Below the pieces are notes generated by a model that was given only the letters and a program-made list of their open reading frames with translations, ran no database searches and was not told the origin of the DNA. From contig CAKRRS010000006.1 of assembly GCA_934394665.1 (NCBI GenBank), positions 1 through 63,056 of the forward strand: a DNA stretch of 63,056 bases. The letters run 5' to 3'. The DNA comes from an uncultured Acetatifactor sp. (GTDB taxonomy: Bacteria; Bacillota; Clostridia; Lachnospirales; Lachnospiraceae). This document shows positions 25,481-35,702 of this stretch, piece by piece. The translations under genes were made by a program, and so were the position numbers. The stretch's first letter is position 1. Each line of letters opens with the position of its first letter.

Positions 25481-25612
25481 GTAATGAAAAACGCATTGCG
25501 TAAACACTTCGTGTTCACGCAAAGTCGGGCATTCGCCCTGTCAAAATGCAATCTGACATTCCCGTCTGCAAGCAGTCGGAATGTCATCTTACATTTTGAC
25601 ATTTCTCATTAC
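25481..25612. repeat. Nested-palindrome element N3
   Basis: A fully nested structure: outer GTAATGA/TCATTAC (25481-25487, 25606-25612), then TGTCAAAATG/CATTTTGACA (25539-25548, 25592-25601), TGACATTCC/GGAATGTCA (25554-25562, 25578-25586), innermost CTGC-AA-GCAG. On the left arm sit GCGT-AAACAC...ACGC (around ACAC-TTC-GTGT) and GGGC-ATTC-GCCC. It overlaps the flgG stop codon and fills the gap to the FlgJ-like gene. GTCTGCAAGCAG and GGGCnnTCGCCCTG are shared with N1. Confidence 0.75.
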
Positions 25613-26427
25613 CTACGCAAGTTATTAGCCTGCTGGAGCATCTCATCGGATGCCGTGATTGCTTTGGAGTTCAGTTCGTAAGCACGCTGTGCCACGATCA
25701 TATTCACCATCTCATCCACGACCTGTACATTGGAGCTTTCAAGGTAGCCCTGAATGATGCTGCTCTTTTCTACGTTATTGTTAGTGCGCTCGTTGATGGC
25801 CTGCCCACTGGCTGCGGTCTGCCGGTACAGGCTGTCTGCCAGGCGCTCCAGTCCGTTCGGATTATTGAACTGGAAGACACCGATGGTAATGCCGATCGGC
25901 TGAGGATTATTCTGTGCATCGGGATAGCACAGACTTCCGTCCTTGCTTACCGTAATCTTACTCATTACATAGTTGTTGTTCAGTACGATGGGTCTGCCCT
26001 GGGTATCCAGTACCGGAAGTCCCTCGGAAGTAGCCAGCATATTACCGCCGTTCGCTGCCAGGGTAAACTTCAGATTACCGTTTCTCGTATAATAGGTATT
26101 GCCATCAGAACCGCGTACTGCAAAAAAGCCCTTACCGTCAATCGCAAATGCCGTATCACTGTCGGATGCCGTCAGGCTTCCCTCTTTGAACACGGAGCTG
26201 ATCGATGCATTCCGCACACCCAGTCCTACCTGTGCACTGCTCGGTTTGGTATCTCCGTTCGCAGATGTCGTCTTTGTCTGGATGTTCTGATATAACAGGC
26301 TCTTGAATTCATTCACCTGTGTCTTATACCCTGTGGTATTTACGTTTGCCAGGTTGTTGGCAATGGTATCCACGTTTGTCTGCTGTGCGATCATACCGGT
26401 CGCTGCCGTCCATAAGCTTCTGACCAT
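25609..26427 (-). CDS. flgG: Flagellar basal-body rod protein FlgG (FlhP-like)
   Basis: A 272-residue distal-rod protein. N-terminal motif MVRSLWTAATGM and ANNLANVNTTGYKT, central D1 region, and C-terminal SNVQVVDEMVNMIVAQRAYE with NSKAI, the signature of the FlgG/FlhP class. Homologous to and 160 bases downstream of flgF/flhO. The pair beside mbl matches mbl-flhO-flhP of Bacillus subtilis. Confidence 0.95.
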   Translation of the reverse strand: MVRSLWTAATGMIAQQTNVDTIANNLANVNTTGYKTQVNEFKSLLYQNIQTKTTSANGDTKPSSAQVGLGVRNASISSVFKEGSLTASDSDTAFAIDGKGFFAVRGSDGNTYYTRNGNLKFTLAANGGNMLATSEGLPVLDTQGRPIVLNNNYVMSKITVSKDGSLCYPDAQNNPQPIGITIGVFQFNNPNGLERLADSLYRQTAASGQAINERTNNNVEKSSIIQGYLESSNVQVVDEMVNMIVAQRAYELNSKAITASDEMLQQANNLRR

Positions 26428-26586
26428 ATGTAGTCTCCTCTCATGCTGTCCTTATGTCATCCATGACCCGGTTTCTCATCCTGAAATATGTCTGCTATTA
26501 CTATTATCGGTTATTTTCGTCATTTCCTTATCATTATGACCCTTCATGCAAATCCATTTTTAACTTCACATTTTAGTGTTCCTTTG

Positions 26587-27366
26587 TTATTGCACCCTGC
26601 CGATCTGATTTACTGCCACATCCAGTGTGTCGTCAATGGTCTGCACCACTTTCTGATTGGATTCGTAGGCTCTGGTAATGGAGATCAGGTTCACCATTTC
26701 AGATACTACCTGCACATTTGCCATTTCCAGATATCCGGACTTCACCTGAGCATTTGCCGCAATGGTTCTGGCTCCCTGGATCGGCTGGTAATAGGTTTCT
26801 CCGTATTTTTCCAGATAATCATAGTCTTCAAAATCCGTCACCTGGATGCGTGCCACTGCCTGGCCGTTCTGATAAATCGTTCCGTCGTCTGTAATAGAGG
26901 AATCCATCAGGGTATTCAGACGGATCCGCCGGTTCTGCGTATCCAGAACATAGTCTCCCTCTTCCGTTGTCAGATAGCCGTCTTTATTCAGGGTAAACTG
27001 TCCGGCACGGGTATATTTGGTATCTGTCTCTCCTGCCTTATTCGTAAATTCAATGGCAAAAAAACCTTCTCCGGACAATGCCAGGTCATACGTATTGCCT
27101 GTAATACGGAAAGACCCCTGGGAATAATCCGTGTAGTTCTCACCGATCTTCACGCCGGGATTTTTCGTTCCGATTCGCTGGACATTTCTCATGCCTACGG
27201 ATTGGTCCTTAATTTTGACTGTCAGCACATCATCAAATGACTGGCTGGTGGATCCTTCCTTTTTATATCCGACGGTCGATGCATTCGCCAGATTATTGGT
27301 CATGATATCCATTCTGTTCTGTTCATTTATCATACCGGTATAAGCGGTATATAACCCTTTAACCAT
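26587..27366 (-). CDS. flgF: Flagellar basal-body rod protein FlgF (FlhO-like)
   Basis: A 259-residue rod protein with N-terminal MVKGLYTAYTGM and NNLANASTVGYKKEG, and C-terminal ANVQVVSEMVNLISITRAYESNQKVVQ. It is a paralog of the adjacent FlgG. Ribosome site CGGAGGA. Directly downstream of the Mbl-type gene, with 92 bases between. Confidence 0.93.
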   Translation of the reverse strand: MVKGLYTAYTGMINEQNRMDIMTNNLANASTVGYKKEGSTSQSFDDVLTVKIKDQSVGMRNVQRIGTKNPGVKIGENYTDYSQGSFRITGNTYDLALSGEGFFAIEFTNKAGETDTKYTRAGQFTLNKDGYLTTEEGDYVLDTQNRRIRLNTLMDSSITDDGTIYQNGQAVARIQVTDFEDYDYLEKYGETYYQPIQGARTIAANAQVKSGYLEMANVQVVSEMVNLISITRAYESNQKVVQTIDDTLDVAVNQIGRVQ

Positions 27367-27458
27367 TCGTATCCTCCGTTTTCGCGGGATTTTCTCCCGA
27401 CACCTGCGATCCTTCGACGAATGTTCGGCATCCTGCCTTTGTCTTACGTTTCGTTATC

Positions 27459-28451
27459 CTAATTATCTCTGTAGCCGGCCAGGAACTCAACATATTTACC
27501 GGTTCCGATAGCAACTGCCGTCATGGGATCCTCTGCAGTCATGGTATTGATACCTGTCTTGGCGGAGATCAGATCCTCCAGACCGCGTAACAGGCTTCCG
27601 CCGCCGGTCAGGACGATTCCTCTGTCCGCAATATCCGCTGCCAGCTCGGGCGGCGTCTTCTCCAGTACGCTGTGGATCGTTTCCACGATCTGCGCAGTGG
27701 TCTCGCGCAGTGCTTCCTCGGTCTCCTCGGAAGATACTTTGACAGTCTTCGGCAGACCGGTCACGAGGTTACGTCCTCTGACATCCATGTAATCCACTTC
27801 CGCTCTCTTGTAGCAGGAACCGATCTTGATCTTCAGATCCTCAGCGGTTCTCTCACCGATGAGCAGATTATGTTTCTTACGCATATAGCGGACGATGGCT
27901 TCATCAAAATCATCACCTGCGATCTTGATGGAAGCGCTGACTACGGTACCTCCCAGGGAGATCACGGCGATATCGGAAGTACCGCCGCCGATATCTACGA
28001 TCATATTACCGCAGGGCTTGGAAATATCAATTCCCGCACCGATGGCCGCTGCAATAGGCTCTTCAATAATAGACACCTCTCTGGCACCTGCCTGATAAGT
28101 AGCATCCTCTACTGCTTTCTTCTCTACTTCCGTAACTCCGCTGGGTACGCAGACCGCAATACGGGGTTTGCGGAAAGTTCTCTTTCCCAGAGCCTTCTGA
28201 ATAAAATATTTCATCATTTTCTCGGTTACGGTGTAATCGGAGATAACGCCCTGACGTAAGGGTCTTACCGCTACGATATTGCCGGGTGTTCTTCCCAGCA
28301 TCAGTCTTGCGTCTTCACCGATGGCTTTGATCTTGTTCGTATCTCTATCAAAAGCTACAACAGAGGGCTCCTTCAACACGACGCCCTTTCCTCTGATGTA
28401 TACCAGAATGCTGGCGGTACCTAAATCAATTCCGATATCTGTGCACTGCAT
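27459..28451 (-). CDS. mbl: MreB/Mbl family rod-shape actin
   Basis: A 330-residue bacterial actin that organises cell-wall growth along the cylinder. The nucleotide-binding phosphate loops are visible: TDIGIDLGTASILVY, MIVDIGGGTSDIAVISLGG and GIVLTGGGSLLRGL, with the connector TEVEKKAVEDA. The neighbouring flhO/flhP-like genes identify it as the Mbl-type paralog by gene order, although MreB or MreBH cannot be excluded by sequence alone. Good ribosome site (AAAGGGG) and a likely promoter with TATAAT at 28525-28530 on the minus strand. Confidence 0.93.
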   Translation of the reverse strand: MQCTDIGIDLGTASILVYIRGKGVVLKEPSVVAFDRDTNKIKAIGEDARLMLGRTPGNIVAVRPLRQGVISDYTVTEKMMKYFIQKALGKRTFRKPRIAVCVPSGVTEVEKKAVEDATYQAGAREVSIIEEPIAAAIGAGIDISKPCGNMIVDIGGGTSDIAVISLGGTVVSASIKIAGDDFDEAIVRYMRKKHNLLIGERTAEDLKIKIGSCYKRAEVDYMDVRGRNLVTGLPKTVKVSSEETEEALRETTAQIVETIHSVLEKTPPELAADIADRGIVLTGGGSLLRGLEDLISAKTGINTMTAEDPMTAVAIGTGKYVEFLAGYRDN

Positions 28452-28524
28452 TTTTTATTACCCCTTTCAATGGTATCTATCTATAAGTTTTGACCCTACA
28501 CGCTATTTTAGTCATATACATCAT

Positions 28525-28530
28525 ATTATA
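28525..28530 (-). promoter_or_regulatory. Probable -10 box of the mbl gene
   Basis: The minus strand reads TATAAT about 75 bases upstream of the mbl start. The -35 region (TATGAA 17 bases upstream) is poor, but the leader is AT-rich and free of genes. Confidence 0.45.
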
Positions 28531-28579
28531 ACTGAAATTTTTCCATTTTCATAGGGGGTAATTCTTAAAATTTCTATAA

Positions 28580-31444
28580 CTATTTCTGCTTTTTATCCTT
28601 CTCCAGCATCTTCTTTACATAATAACCGGTGTAGGATTTTTTCACTTTGGTGATCTCCTCCGGCGTTCCCTTGGCGATCACGGTGCCGCCGCGGTCTCCG
28701 CCTTCCGGTCCCATATCGATGATATAATCCGCAGTCTTGATCACATCCAGATTGTGTTCGATGACAACTACGGTATTGCCGCCGTCTGCCAGTCTGTGCA
28801 GGATCTCCACCAGTTTGTGCACATCTTCGAAATGCAGTCCGGTAGTAGGCTCGTCCAGAATATAGATCGTTCTGCCGGTGCTTCTTCTGGAAAGTTCGGT
28901 AGCCAGTTTGATACGCTGCGCTTCACCGCCGGACAGGGTAGTGGACGGCTGCCCCAGCTTCACATAGGAAAGTCCCACGTCATATAATGTCTCGATTTTC
29001 CTACGAATGTAAGGCACATTTTCAAAGAAAGGAAGTGCCTCTTCCACTGTCATGTCCAGTACATCAAAAATGCTCTTGCCTTTGTATTTTACATCCAATG
29101 TCTCACGGTTGTATCGTTTGCCGCCGCAGACCTCGCACGGGACATAGACATCCGGCAGGAAGTGCATCTCGATCTTGATAATACCGTCGCCGCCGCAGGC
29201 TTCACAGCGGCCGCCCTTGACATTGAAGCTGAATCTTCCCTTGCTGTAGCCCTTTGCCTTGGCATCCGCCGTCGAGGCAAACAGATCACGGATCAGATCA
29301 AAGACGCCTGTGTAAGTCGCCGGATTGGATCTGGGCGTACGTCCGATGGGCGACTGGTCGATATTGATGACCTTGTCCAGCTGTTCCATGCCTTCGATCC
29401 CTTTGTGCTTACCGGGGATGCAGCGTGCACGGTTCAGTTCTCTCGCCAGATGTTTATAGAGAATCTCATTTACCAGAGAGCTTTTTCCGGATCCGGACAC
29501 GCCGGTGACACAGGTCATTACTCCCAAAGGAATCTCTACATCCACATTTTTCAGGTTATTTTCCTGTGCACCCAGTACTTTGATCCAGCCGGTCGGAGTA
29601 CGTCTGGTCTCCGGCACGGGAATTCTCTTTTTCCCACTGAGGTATTGTCCTGTAATGGATTCCGGTACCTGCATGATCTCTTCCGCCGTACCGCAGGCAA
29701 TGACTTCACCGCCGTGAGAACCGGCACCCGGTCCGATATCCACGATATAATCTGCTGCCAGCATGGTATCTTCATCATGCTCTACCACCACCAGGGTATT
29801 GCCCAGATCCCGCAGATTCTTCAGAGTATTCAGCAGCTTGTCGTTGTCTCTCTGGTGCAGGCCGATACTGGGCTCATCCAGAATATAGCACACTCCTACC
29901 AGCCCGGAACCGATCTGGGTCGCCAGACGGATACGCTGTGCCTCACCACCGGACAAGGTCGCTGTGGCTCTGGCCAGGGACAGGTACTCCAGTCCCACAT
30001 CCACCAGGAATCCCACTCTGGCGCGGATCTCCTTCAGGACTCTTTCTCCGATGAACTGCTGCTGTTTCGTCAGTGTCATGGTATCCAGGAACTTCTGTAA
30101 GTCGCGGATAGACATGGAAGTGATCTCGAAAATATTTTTATCGCATACCGTAACTGCCAGGGATTCCTTCTTCAGACGCATTCCCTTACACTCTTTACAG
30201 GGGGTAATGCGCATAAAGGTCTCGTATTCCTGCTTGGAGCTCTCGGATGCAGTCTCGCGATAACGGCGCTCCACATTTTTGATCAGTCCTTCAAAAGCCA
30301 CGGGATACACGCCACTGCCGCGCTGTCCGGTATAATGCACCATAACTTCCTTACCATTGGTTCCATGGAGCAGGATATCATGAATCTTCTGCGGGTACTC
30401 TTCAAAAGGCGTGTCCAGGTCAAAATGATATTCCTTCGCAAGCGCCTGTAATATAGCATTGGTAAAGCTGGACTTGTCCGCACAGGACTGCCAGCCCATG
30501 ACCGTGATAGCGCCCTCATTGATACTCAGCCGCTTGTCCGGGATCATCAGATCCTCGTCGAACTCCATCTTGTATCCCAGTCCGAAACATACCGGGCAGG
30601 CGCCGAACGGATTATTGAAGGAAAAGCTTCTGGGCTCCACTTCACTGACACTGATGCCGCAGTCCGGGCAGGAAAAGCTCTGGCTGAAGGTCACCGGTTC
30701 ACCGCCGATGACATCTACGACCAACAGTCCTTCCGCCAGATCCAGTACATTTTCGATGGAGTCCGTCAGTCTCCGCTGAATGCCGTCCTTAACCACCAGA
30801 CGATCTACCACGATGTCGATATTGTGCTTGATGTTTTTATCCAGTTTGATGTCTTCCGTCAGTTCATACATACTGCCGTCAATGCGTACTCTGACATAAC
30901 CGCTTCTCTTGGCACGTTCCAATACTTTCGCATGCTCTCCCTTACGGCCTCTGACTACCGGAGCCAGCAGCTGGATCTTCGTGCCTTCGCCCATATTCAT
31001 GATCTGGTCTACCATCTGATCCACAGTCTGTTTGGCGATCTCTCTGCCGCACTTCGGGCAATGAGGAATACCGATTCTCGCATACATCAGACGGAAATAG
31101 TCATAGATCTCCGTTACAGTTCCTACAGTAGAACGGGGATTGCGGTTAGTGGATTTCTGGTCGATGGAGATTGCGGGAGACAAGCCTTCGATGCTCTCCA
31201 CGTTAGGTTTCTCCATCTGTCCCAGGAACTGTCGCGCATAGGAAGACAGGGATTCCATATAACGTCTCTGTCCTTCGGCGTAAATCGTATCAAATGCCAG
31301 AGAAGACTTACCGGAACCGGACATACCGGTGAGTACCACCAGTTCATTTCTGGGAATATCCACATTAATATTTTTCAGATTATGTTCATTGGCACCGCGG
31401 ATCTTAATATACTCACGCGGACGCATTTTCTTTGCTTCTTCCAT
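28580..31444 (-). CDS. uvrA: Excinuclease ABC subunit A
   Basis: A 954-residue UvrA, damage recognition ATPase of nucleotide excision repair. Two ABC modules: first Walker [15 protein letters not shown], second [13 protein letters not shown], with two signature motifs [15 protein letters not shown] and [15 protein letters not shown]. Zinc modules are CPKCGREI and CEACGG...CEVCGG. Full length. Follows uvrB by 32 bases in the same direction, so the pair is an operon. Confidence 0.98.
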   Translation of the reverse strand: MEEAKKMRPREYIKIRGANEHNLKNINVDIPRNELVVLTGMSGSGKSSLAFDTIYAEGQRRYMESLSSYARQFLGQMEKPNVESIEGLSPAISIDQKSTNRNPRSTVGTVTEIYDYFRLMYARIGIPHCPKCGREIAKQTVDQMVDQIMNMGEGTKIQLLAPVVRGRKGEHAKVLERAKRSGYVRVRIDGSMYELTEDIKLDKNIKHNIDIVVDRLVVKDGIQRRLTDSIENVLDLAEGLLVVDVIGGEPVTFSQSFSCPDCGISVSEVEPRSFSFNNPFGACPVCFGLGYKMEFDEDLMIPDKRLSINEGAITVMGWQSCADKSSFTNAILQALAKEYHFDLDTPFEEYPQKIHDILLHGTNGKEVMVHYTGQRGSGVYPVAFEGLIKNVERRYRETASESSKQEYETFMRITPCKECKGMRLKKESLAVTVCDKNIFEITSMSIRDLQKFLDTMTLTKQQQFIGERVLKEIRARVGFLVDVGLEYLSLARATATLSGGEAQRIRLATQIGSGLVGVCYILDEPSIGLHQRDNDKLLNTLKNLRDLGNTLVVVEHDEDTMLAADYIVDIGPGAGSHGGEVIACGTAEEIMQVPESITGQYLSGKKRIPVPETRRTPTGWIKVLGAQENNLKNVDVEIPLGVMTCVTGVSGSGKSSLVNEILYKHLARELNRARCIPGKHKGIEGMEQLDKVINIDQSPIGRTPRSNPATYTGVFDLIRDLFASTADAKAKGYSKGRFSFNVKGGRCEACGGDGIIKIEMHFLPDVYVPCEVCGGKRYNRETLDVKYKGKSIFDVLDMTVEEALPFFENVPYIRRKIETLYDVGLSYVKLGQPSTTLSGGEAQRIKLATELSRRSTGRTIYILDEPTTGLHFEDVHKLVEILHRLADGGNTVVVIEHNLDVIKTADYIIDMGPEGGDRGGTVIAKGTPEEITKVKKSYTGYYVKKMLEKDKKQK

Positions 31445-31476
31445 TGTCTTGCCTTTCTTATTCCATACTTTCCATA

Positions 31477-33462
31477 TTATTCCATATCATTTAACTGTTT
31501 CTTAAGCTCCAGCATCTTGTCACGCATTTCTGCCGCAGCCTCGAAGTTCAGATCTGCCGCAGCCTTCTGCATCTTCTTCTGGATCTCGCCGATGAGCTTC
31601 TCCAGTTCTTTCTTTGTCATGGATTCCGGATCCTTCTCGAAGCGTACTTCTTCCTTGGCGATCACCTTGGAGATGCTGATCAGATCCCGGACTGCCTTCT
31701 TGATCGTCTGCGGTGTGATGCCGTGTTCTTCGTTATACTTCATCTGGATCTCACGACGTCTGTTGGTCTCATCCAGTGCCTCCCGCATAGAATCCGTGAT
31801 GGTATCCGCGTACATGATCACATGACCTTCCGCATTACGCGCTGCTCGGCCGATGGTCTGGATCAAGGATGTTGCACTACGCAGGAATCCTTCCTTATCC
31901 GCATCCAGAATCGCTACCAGGGTGATCTCCGGGATATCCAGTCCCTCTCTGAGCAGATTGATACCTACCAGTACATCGAATACATCCAGTCGCATATCAC
32001 GGATGATCTGAGCACGTTCCAGGGTGTCAATGTCGGAATGCAGATATTTTACCCGGATGCCGACTTCCTTCATATAATCCGTGAGATCTTCCGCCATACG
32101 CTTGGTCAATGTCGTGATCAGCACCTTATGATGCTTCTCCACTTCTTTATTCACTTCTCCGATCAGGTCATCGATCTGTCCCTCCACGGGGCGTACCTGT
32201 ACCTCGGGATCCAGCAGACCGGTCGGGCGGATGATCTGCTCTGTCCGCAACAGTTCGTGCTCTTTTTCATAATCGGACGGTGTCGCGGATACGAACATCA
32301 TCTGGTCTATATGAGATTCAAATTCTTCAAAATTCAGCGGGCGATTGTCCAGAGCAGACGGCAGACGGAAACCATAATCCACCAGTGTCTGCTTTCTCGA
32401 CCGGTCACCGGCATACATGCCCCGGATCTGTGGGATCGTCATATGGGACTCGTCCACAATGATCAGGAAATCATCCGGGAAGAAATCCAACAGTGTCATA
32501 GGTGGTGCTCCCGCAGGAAGTCCGTTCAGATGTCTGGAATAGTTTTCTATGCCGGAGCAGAAACCGGTCTCTCTTAACATTTCAATATCGAAATTCGTCC
32601 GTTCCGCAATGCGCTGGGCCTCGATCAGCTTGTCTTCGCCCTTGAAAAACTGTACCCGCTCCTTCATCTCTTCTTCGATATTGTCACAGGCCGCCTTGAT
32701 TTTCTCCTGGGATACCACATAATGGGATGCCGGGAAGATCGCCACATGATTCAGCTCTGCATGAATTTTCCCTGTAAGCGGCTCCACCTCCGCGATCCGG
32801 TCGATCTCGTCGCCGAAGAACTCTATCCGGATCAGATAATCTCCGCCCTGTGCCGGGTATACTTCCACCACGTCTCCGCGGACACGGAAGGTCGCGCGCT
32901 GGATATCCATATCGTTACGGTTATACTGAATATCAATCAACTCCCGCAGCACCTCATCCCGGTCCTTCACCATACCGGGGCGCAGGGATACGATCAAGTC
33001 CTGATATTCGTCAGGGCTTCCCAAGCCGTAGATACATGACACGCTGGCCACCACTACCACATCTTGGCGCTCCGCCAGGGATGCCGTAGCGGACAGGCGC
33101 AGTTTATCAATTTCATCATTGATCGAAGAATCTTTTGCAATATAAGTATCCGAAGAAGGCACATACGCCTCCGGCTGGTAATAATCATAATAGGATACAA
33201 AATATTCCACCGCATTCTCCGGAAAAAACTCCTTCATCTCCCCGTAGAGCTGACCTGCCAGCGTCTTGTTATGTGCAATGATCAGCGTCGGCTTGTTCAG
33301 TGCCTGGATGACATTCGCCATTGTAAACGTCTTACCCGAACCGGTGACACCGAGCAGCGTCTCGAACTGATTGCCCTGTTTAAAGCCCTCCACCAGCTCC
33401 GCAATGGCCTGCGGCTGATCACCGGTAGGCTGATATTCGGAATGTAATTTGAAATGATCCAT
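31477..33462 (-). CDS. uvrB: Excinuclease ABC subunit B
   Basis: A 661-residue UvrB. Walker [15 protein letters not shown] (about residues 39-52), the damage-probing beta hairpin [20 protein letters not shown], helicase motifs DESH, and [16 protein letters not shown], and a C-terminal UVR domain ([23 protein letters not shown]) that binds UvrC. Ribosome site AGGAGAAGG. A sequence resembling a LexA box lies about 130 bases upstream of the start. Confidence 0.98.
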   Translation of the reverse strand: MDHFKLHSEYQPTGDQPQAIAELVEGFKQGNQFETLLGVTGSGKTFTMANVIQALNKPTLIIAHNKTLAGQLYGEMKEFFPENAVEYFVSYYDYYQPEAYVPSSDTYIAKDSSINDEIDKLRLSATASLAERQDVVVVASVSCIYGLGSPDEYQDLIVSLRPGMVKDRDEVLRELIDIQYNRNDMDIQRATFRVRGDVVEVYPAQGGDYLIRIEFFGDEIDRIAEVEPLTGKIHAELNHVAIFPASHYVVSQEKIKAACDNIEEEMKERVQFFKGEDKLIEAQRIAERTNFDIEMLRETGFCSGIENYSRHLNGLPAGAPPMTLLDFFPDDFLIIVDESHMTIPQIRGMYAGDRSRKQTLVDYGFRLPSALDNRPLNFEEFESHIDQMMFVSATPSDYEKEHELLRTEQIIRPTGLLDPEVQVRPVEGQIDDLIGEVNKEVEKHHKVLITTLTKRMAEDLTDYMKEVGIRVKYLHSDIDTLERAQIIRDMRLDVFDVLVGINLLREGLDIPEITLVAILDADKEGFLRSATSLIQTIGRAARNAEGHVIMYADTITDSMREALDETNRRREIQMKYNEEHGITPQTIKKAVRDLISISKVIAKEEVRFEKDPESMTKKELEKLIGEIQKKMQKAAADLNFEAAAEMRDKMLELKKQLNDME

Positions 33463-33590
33463 ATTCCTTCTCCTGATTTTCGCTTCTATCCGTAAAACTC
33501 TATCTGTAAAAATAGGAAGTCGCTATCATTTTCTTAGTATGATTACCCGTCTAGTATATCATTCAAAAATAAAAAAGTACAGAGCAAAAT

Positions 33591-33604
33591 CGAATGTTTG
33601 TTCT
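33591..33604. promoter_or_regulatory. LexA-like box upstream of uvrB
   Basis: CGAATGTTTGTTCT resembles the Firmicute SOS consensus CGAACnnnnGTTCG, with mismatches at three or so positions. The place upstream of uvrBA, an SOS operon in Bacillus, makes it plausible. It is a single degenerate match. Confidence 0.3.
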
Positions 33605-33651
33605 GTACTTAATCACCGTATTTATTTACGGATTCATCCGTCCGATGATAT

Positions 33652-33685
33652 GCAAAAAACCTCAGCAACTAATTTTGCTGAGGTT
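33652..33685 (-). terminator. Terminator after tRNA-Gln
   Basis: AACCTCAGC (33658-33666) pairs exactly with GCTGAGGTT (33677-33685); on the minus strand the stem is followed by a T-run (complement of the A-run at 33654-33659). It lies eight bases past the tRNA 3' end. Confidence 0.9.
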
Positions 33686-33693
33686 CCTCTTCG

Positions 33694-33765
33694 CAGGGCT
33701 ACAAGGATTCGAACCTTGAAATGACGGAGTCAGAGTCCGTTGCCTTACCGTTTGGCGATAGCCCT
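33694..33765 (-). tRNA. tRNA-Gln (anticodon CTG)
   Basis: 72 bases fold as a cloverleaf: acceptor AGGGCTA/TAGCCCT, D arm GCC...GGC, anticodon stem ACGGA/TCCGT with loop CTCTGAC (anticodon CTG, reads CAG), five-base variable loop CATTT, T arm CAAGG-TTCGAAT-CCTTG and discriminator G73 as usual for tRNA-Gln. The 3' CCA is not encoded. The U-C at positions 8-9 before the D stem also is typical of tRNA-Gln. Confidence 0.93.
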
Positions 33766-33869
33766 ATGTCGTTTACTTGATGAAGTATACACTATCTGTT
33801 TTCATTTTGCAATACCCAATTTGAAAAAATTTTAAAAAAGTATACAAAATTTATACAATTTCTGTATTA

Positions 33870-35555
33870 TCACCTGGTAAACACCGTAATATAAGGATAG
33901 TCCGCACGGTTCACCGGCTGAAAATCATTCTGCAGCCAGTTCCAGATAAAGCTGTTCTCTCCTTCTGCGGAGATGTCTCCGTAACAGCTTTCGAATACCA
34001 CGACATCCGGATATCTGTCCGGATTGATCTTCCAGTAATCCAGCAGCCGTTCATCATAAACCATGGAACAGATCGTATCCGGAGATGCCTGCGTATGTTC
34101 TTCCAGCATACAATAGAACTGTGATGCACCCACATACAGCACGGTACTTCCTGAAGGCACCGCTTTGTTCCAGATTTCCATATTGTTGTTATACCGGAAA
34201 GCAGACATATAATCTGTCAGGATTCCGGCACGCAGACCCTCTCTGTTAATGCCGCGGACATTGGTAAAAACAGGCGCATGATTATCAGACGCTCCGATCA
34301 TCAGATAACAATAGCCGAATGCATTTCCCAGTACCAGGCACAGGCACAGGATCCGGAATACCTGACTACCTTTTTCTGCGATTTTCTCCCAGTACGTACC
34401 GATGCATAAAAGTCCCGCTACCGCACCGAGGATCAGGTAGGTATTCAGCACGTCCGGTCCCCAGTTGGACAACAGCAGTGCCGCAACGTAACTCACGCAG
34501 GTAATTCCTATTATGTATGCCGCAGCCTTCTGGCTTCGGTCTTTCCGCAGAAAAATACACAGCCCTGCCACCAGGATCCCCACAAGAGGAATCTGCGGAT
34601 AAATTGCGCTGGATGATCCAAACAGCCAGAACCACACCTGGATCAAAAATACTGCTGTCAGGAAAAACAGTCCCGGAACCTGAAGTGACTCCGGTAATTT
34701 CTTTTTTAGCAGCTTCATGAGCAGCAGCTTCACTCCCAACGCTGTCACAGCTGCCAAAAGCAGAAGTCCCCCCACAATGATAAATCCGTCTGACCAGCTT
34801 CCGATTTTCTGAAGCAGTGTCATCTTGTGAGATCCTTCACTTAAAATCTCTCCCACCATTTGCAGCATTACAGCAGGTGTCATATAGGTACACAAATAAG
34901 CAAACATCGCCGCTGCACTGATCACACAAGGGAGAAGATAAGCTATGCATTCCTTCCACTTCCTGTCGGATTTGCGAAGCAGCAGATACCCCATACAGCA
35001 GACAAATACCAGCACCATGCTGGGGTATGCCAGCACATCACAGGTCATACATATTCCCGACCACACAAGATAAGAAATCTTTTTCCCGGTGAAGAAATAC
35101 CGAAGCATGCACAGGATCATCAGTGTAAAGAACCAGTTATGCAGATTGGAATATTCCGGTACATAAACACATTTCGGCGTAATGATATAGTACAGCAGGG
35201 AAAGCAGTACCACTGTCTTCTGTTCCATAAGAGGCCAGACCTTACGCAGCGTTTTATATAAGAACACAGCCACTCCGCCCTGAACGAGAAAACTGACAAC
35301 GCGCAGGAACAGGTTCAGGTAATTGATGCCTCCGGTGATCATCAAAAACAGTTTAATGAACACTGCGGTAAAAATAGCTGACGTCTGATGGGGTTCCCAC
35401 ATTTCCAGAAGCAGCCGGTCTCCCATAGCCAGACGATAGCCTGCCATGATACCGTAGCCTTCATCCATATCGGCTCCGACAAACAGGTTTTTCAGTGTGT
35501 ATGCGATCATCGCAAGAACCACTATGATTTTCCAAAATTTTTCTTTTTTCATCAT
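33870..35555 (-). CDS. Polytopic membrane protein, probable GT-C type glycosyltransferase
   Basis: 561 residues with about twelve membrane segments and a C-terminal soluble domain (about residues 430-561). The first outer loop has ADMDEGYGIMAGYRLA, with acidic residues placed as in GT-C enzymes such as ArnT and PMT; WEPHQTSAIF follows. Enzymes of this fold use lipid-linked sugars outside the membrane. No sugar donor or acceptor can be inferred. Ribosome site is weak (start at 35555 or the next codon). It lies alone between tRNA-Gln and the GSIII genes. Confidence 0.7.
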   Translation of the reverse strand: MMKKEKFWKIIVVLAMIAYTLKNLFVGADMDEGYGIMAGYRLAMGDRLLLEMWEPHQTSAIFTAVFIKLFLMITGGINYLNLFLRVVSFLVQGGVAVFLYKTLRKVWPLMEQKTVVLLSLLYYIITPKCVYVPEYSNLHNWFFTLMILCMLRYFFTGKKISYLVWSGICMTCDVLAYPSMVLVFVCCMGYLLLRKSDRKWKECIAYLLPCVISAAAMFAYLCTYMTPAVMLQMVGEILSEGSHKMTLLQKIGSWSDGFIIVGGLLLLAAVTALGVKLLLMKLLKKKLPESLQVPGLFFLTAVFLIQVWFWLFGSSSAIYPQIPLVGILVAGLCIFLRKDRSQKAAAYIIGITCVSYVAALLLSNWGPDVLNTYLILGAVAGLLCIGTYWEKIAEKGSQVFRILCLCLVLGNAFGYCYLMIGASDNHAPVFTNVRGINREGLRAGILTDYMSAFRYNNNMEIWNKAVPSGSTVLYVGASQFYCMLEEHTQASPDTICSMVYDERLLDYWKINPDRYPDVVVFESCYGDISAEGENSFIWNWLQNDFQPVNRADYPYITVFTR

Positions 35556-35621
35556 GTTGTTATCTTAACACAGGATTTTTCTCATCGCAACAACGATTAT
35601 CCAAACCTGGGACACACAAAA

Positions 35622-35650
35622 CGAGGCTCACTGTTTTACAGTAAGCCCCG
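35622..35650 (-). terminator. Terminator after the first GSIII gene
   Basis: CGAGGCTCACTGT (35622-35634) pairs with ACAGTAAGCCCCG (35638-35650) allowing two G-U pairs, around a three-base loop; the minus strand continues TTTTGTGTG. It lies about 50 bases past the stop codon. Confidence 0.8.
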
Positions 35651-35702
35651 ATCGATACAACCCAATCAACACAATGAGAGAAAAGTATTTTCCATATCTT
35701 TA

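Larger units (their letters stand above)
33463..33693. other. Non-coding stretch between uvrB and tRNA-Gln
   Basis: Part of a 407-base gene gap (33463-33869). It holds the uvrB upstream region, with TATACT on the minus strand (33551-33558 region) as a possible -10 box, a LexA-like site (33591-33604), and the tRNA terminator. No open reading frame here is convincing. Confidence 0.5.

Noticed and set aside
29162..30100. Plus-strand open frame of 312 codons
   Set aside because: Antisense to uvrA throughout, with no recognisable domain.
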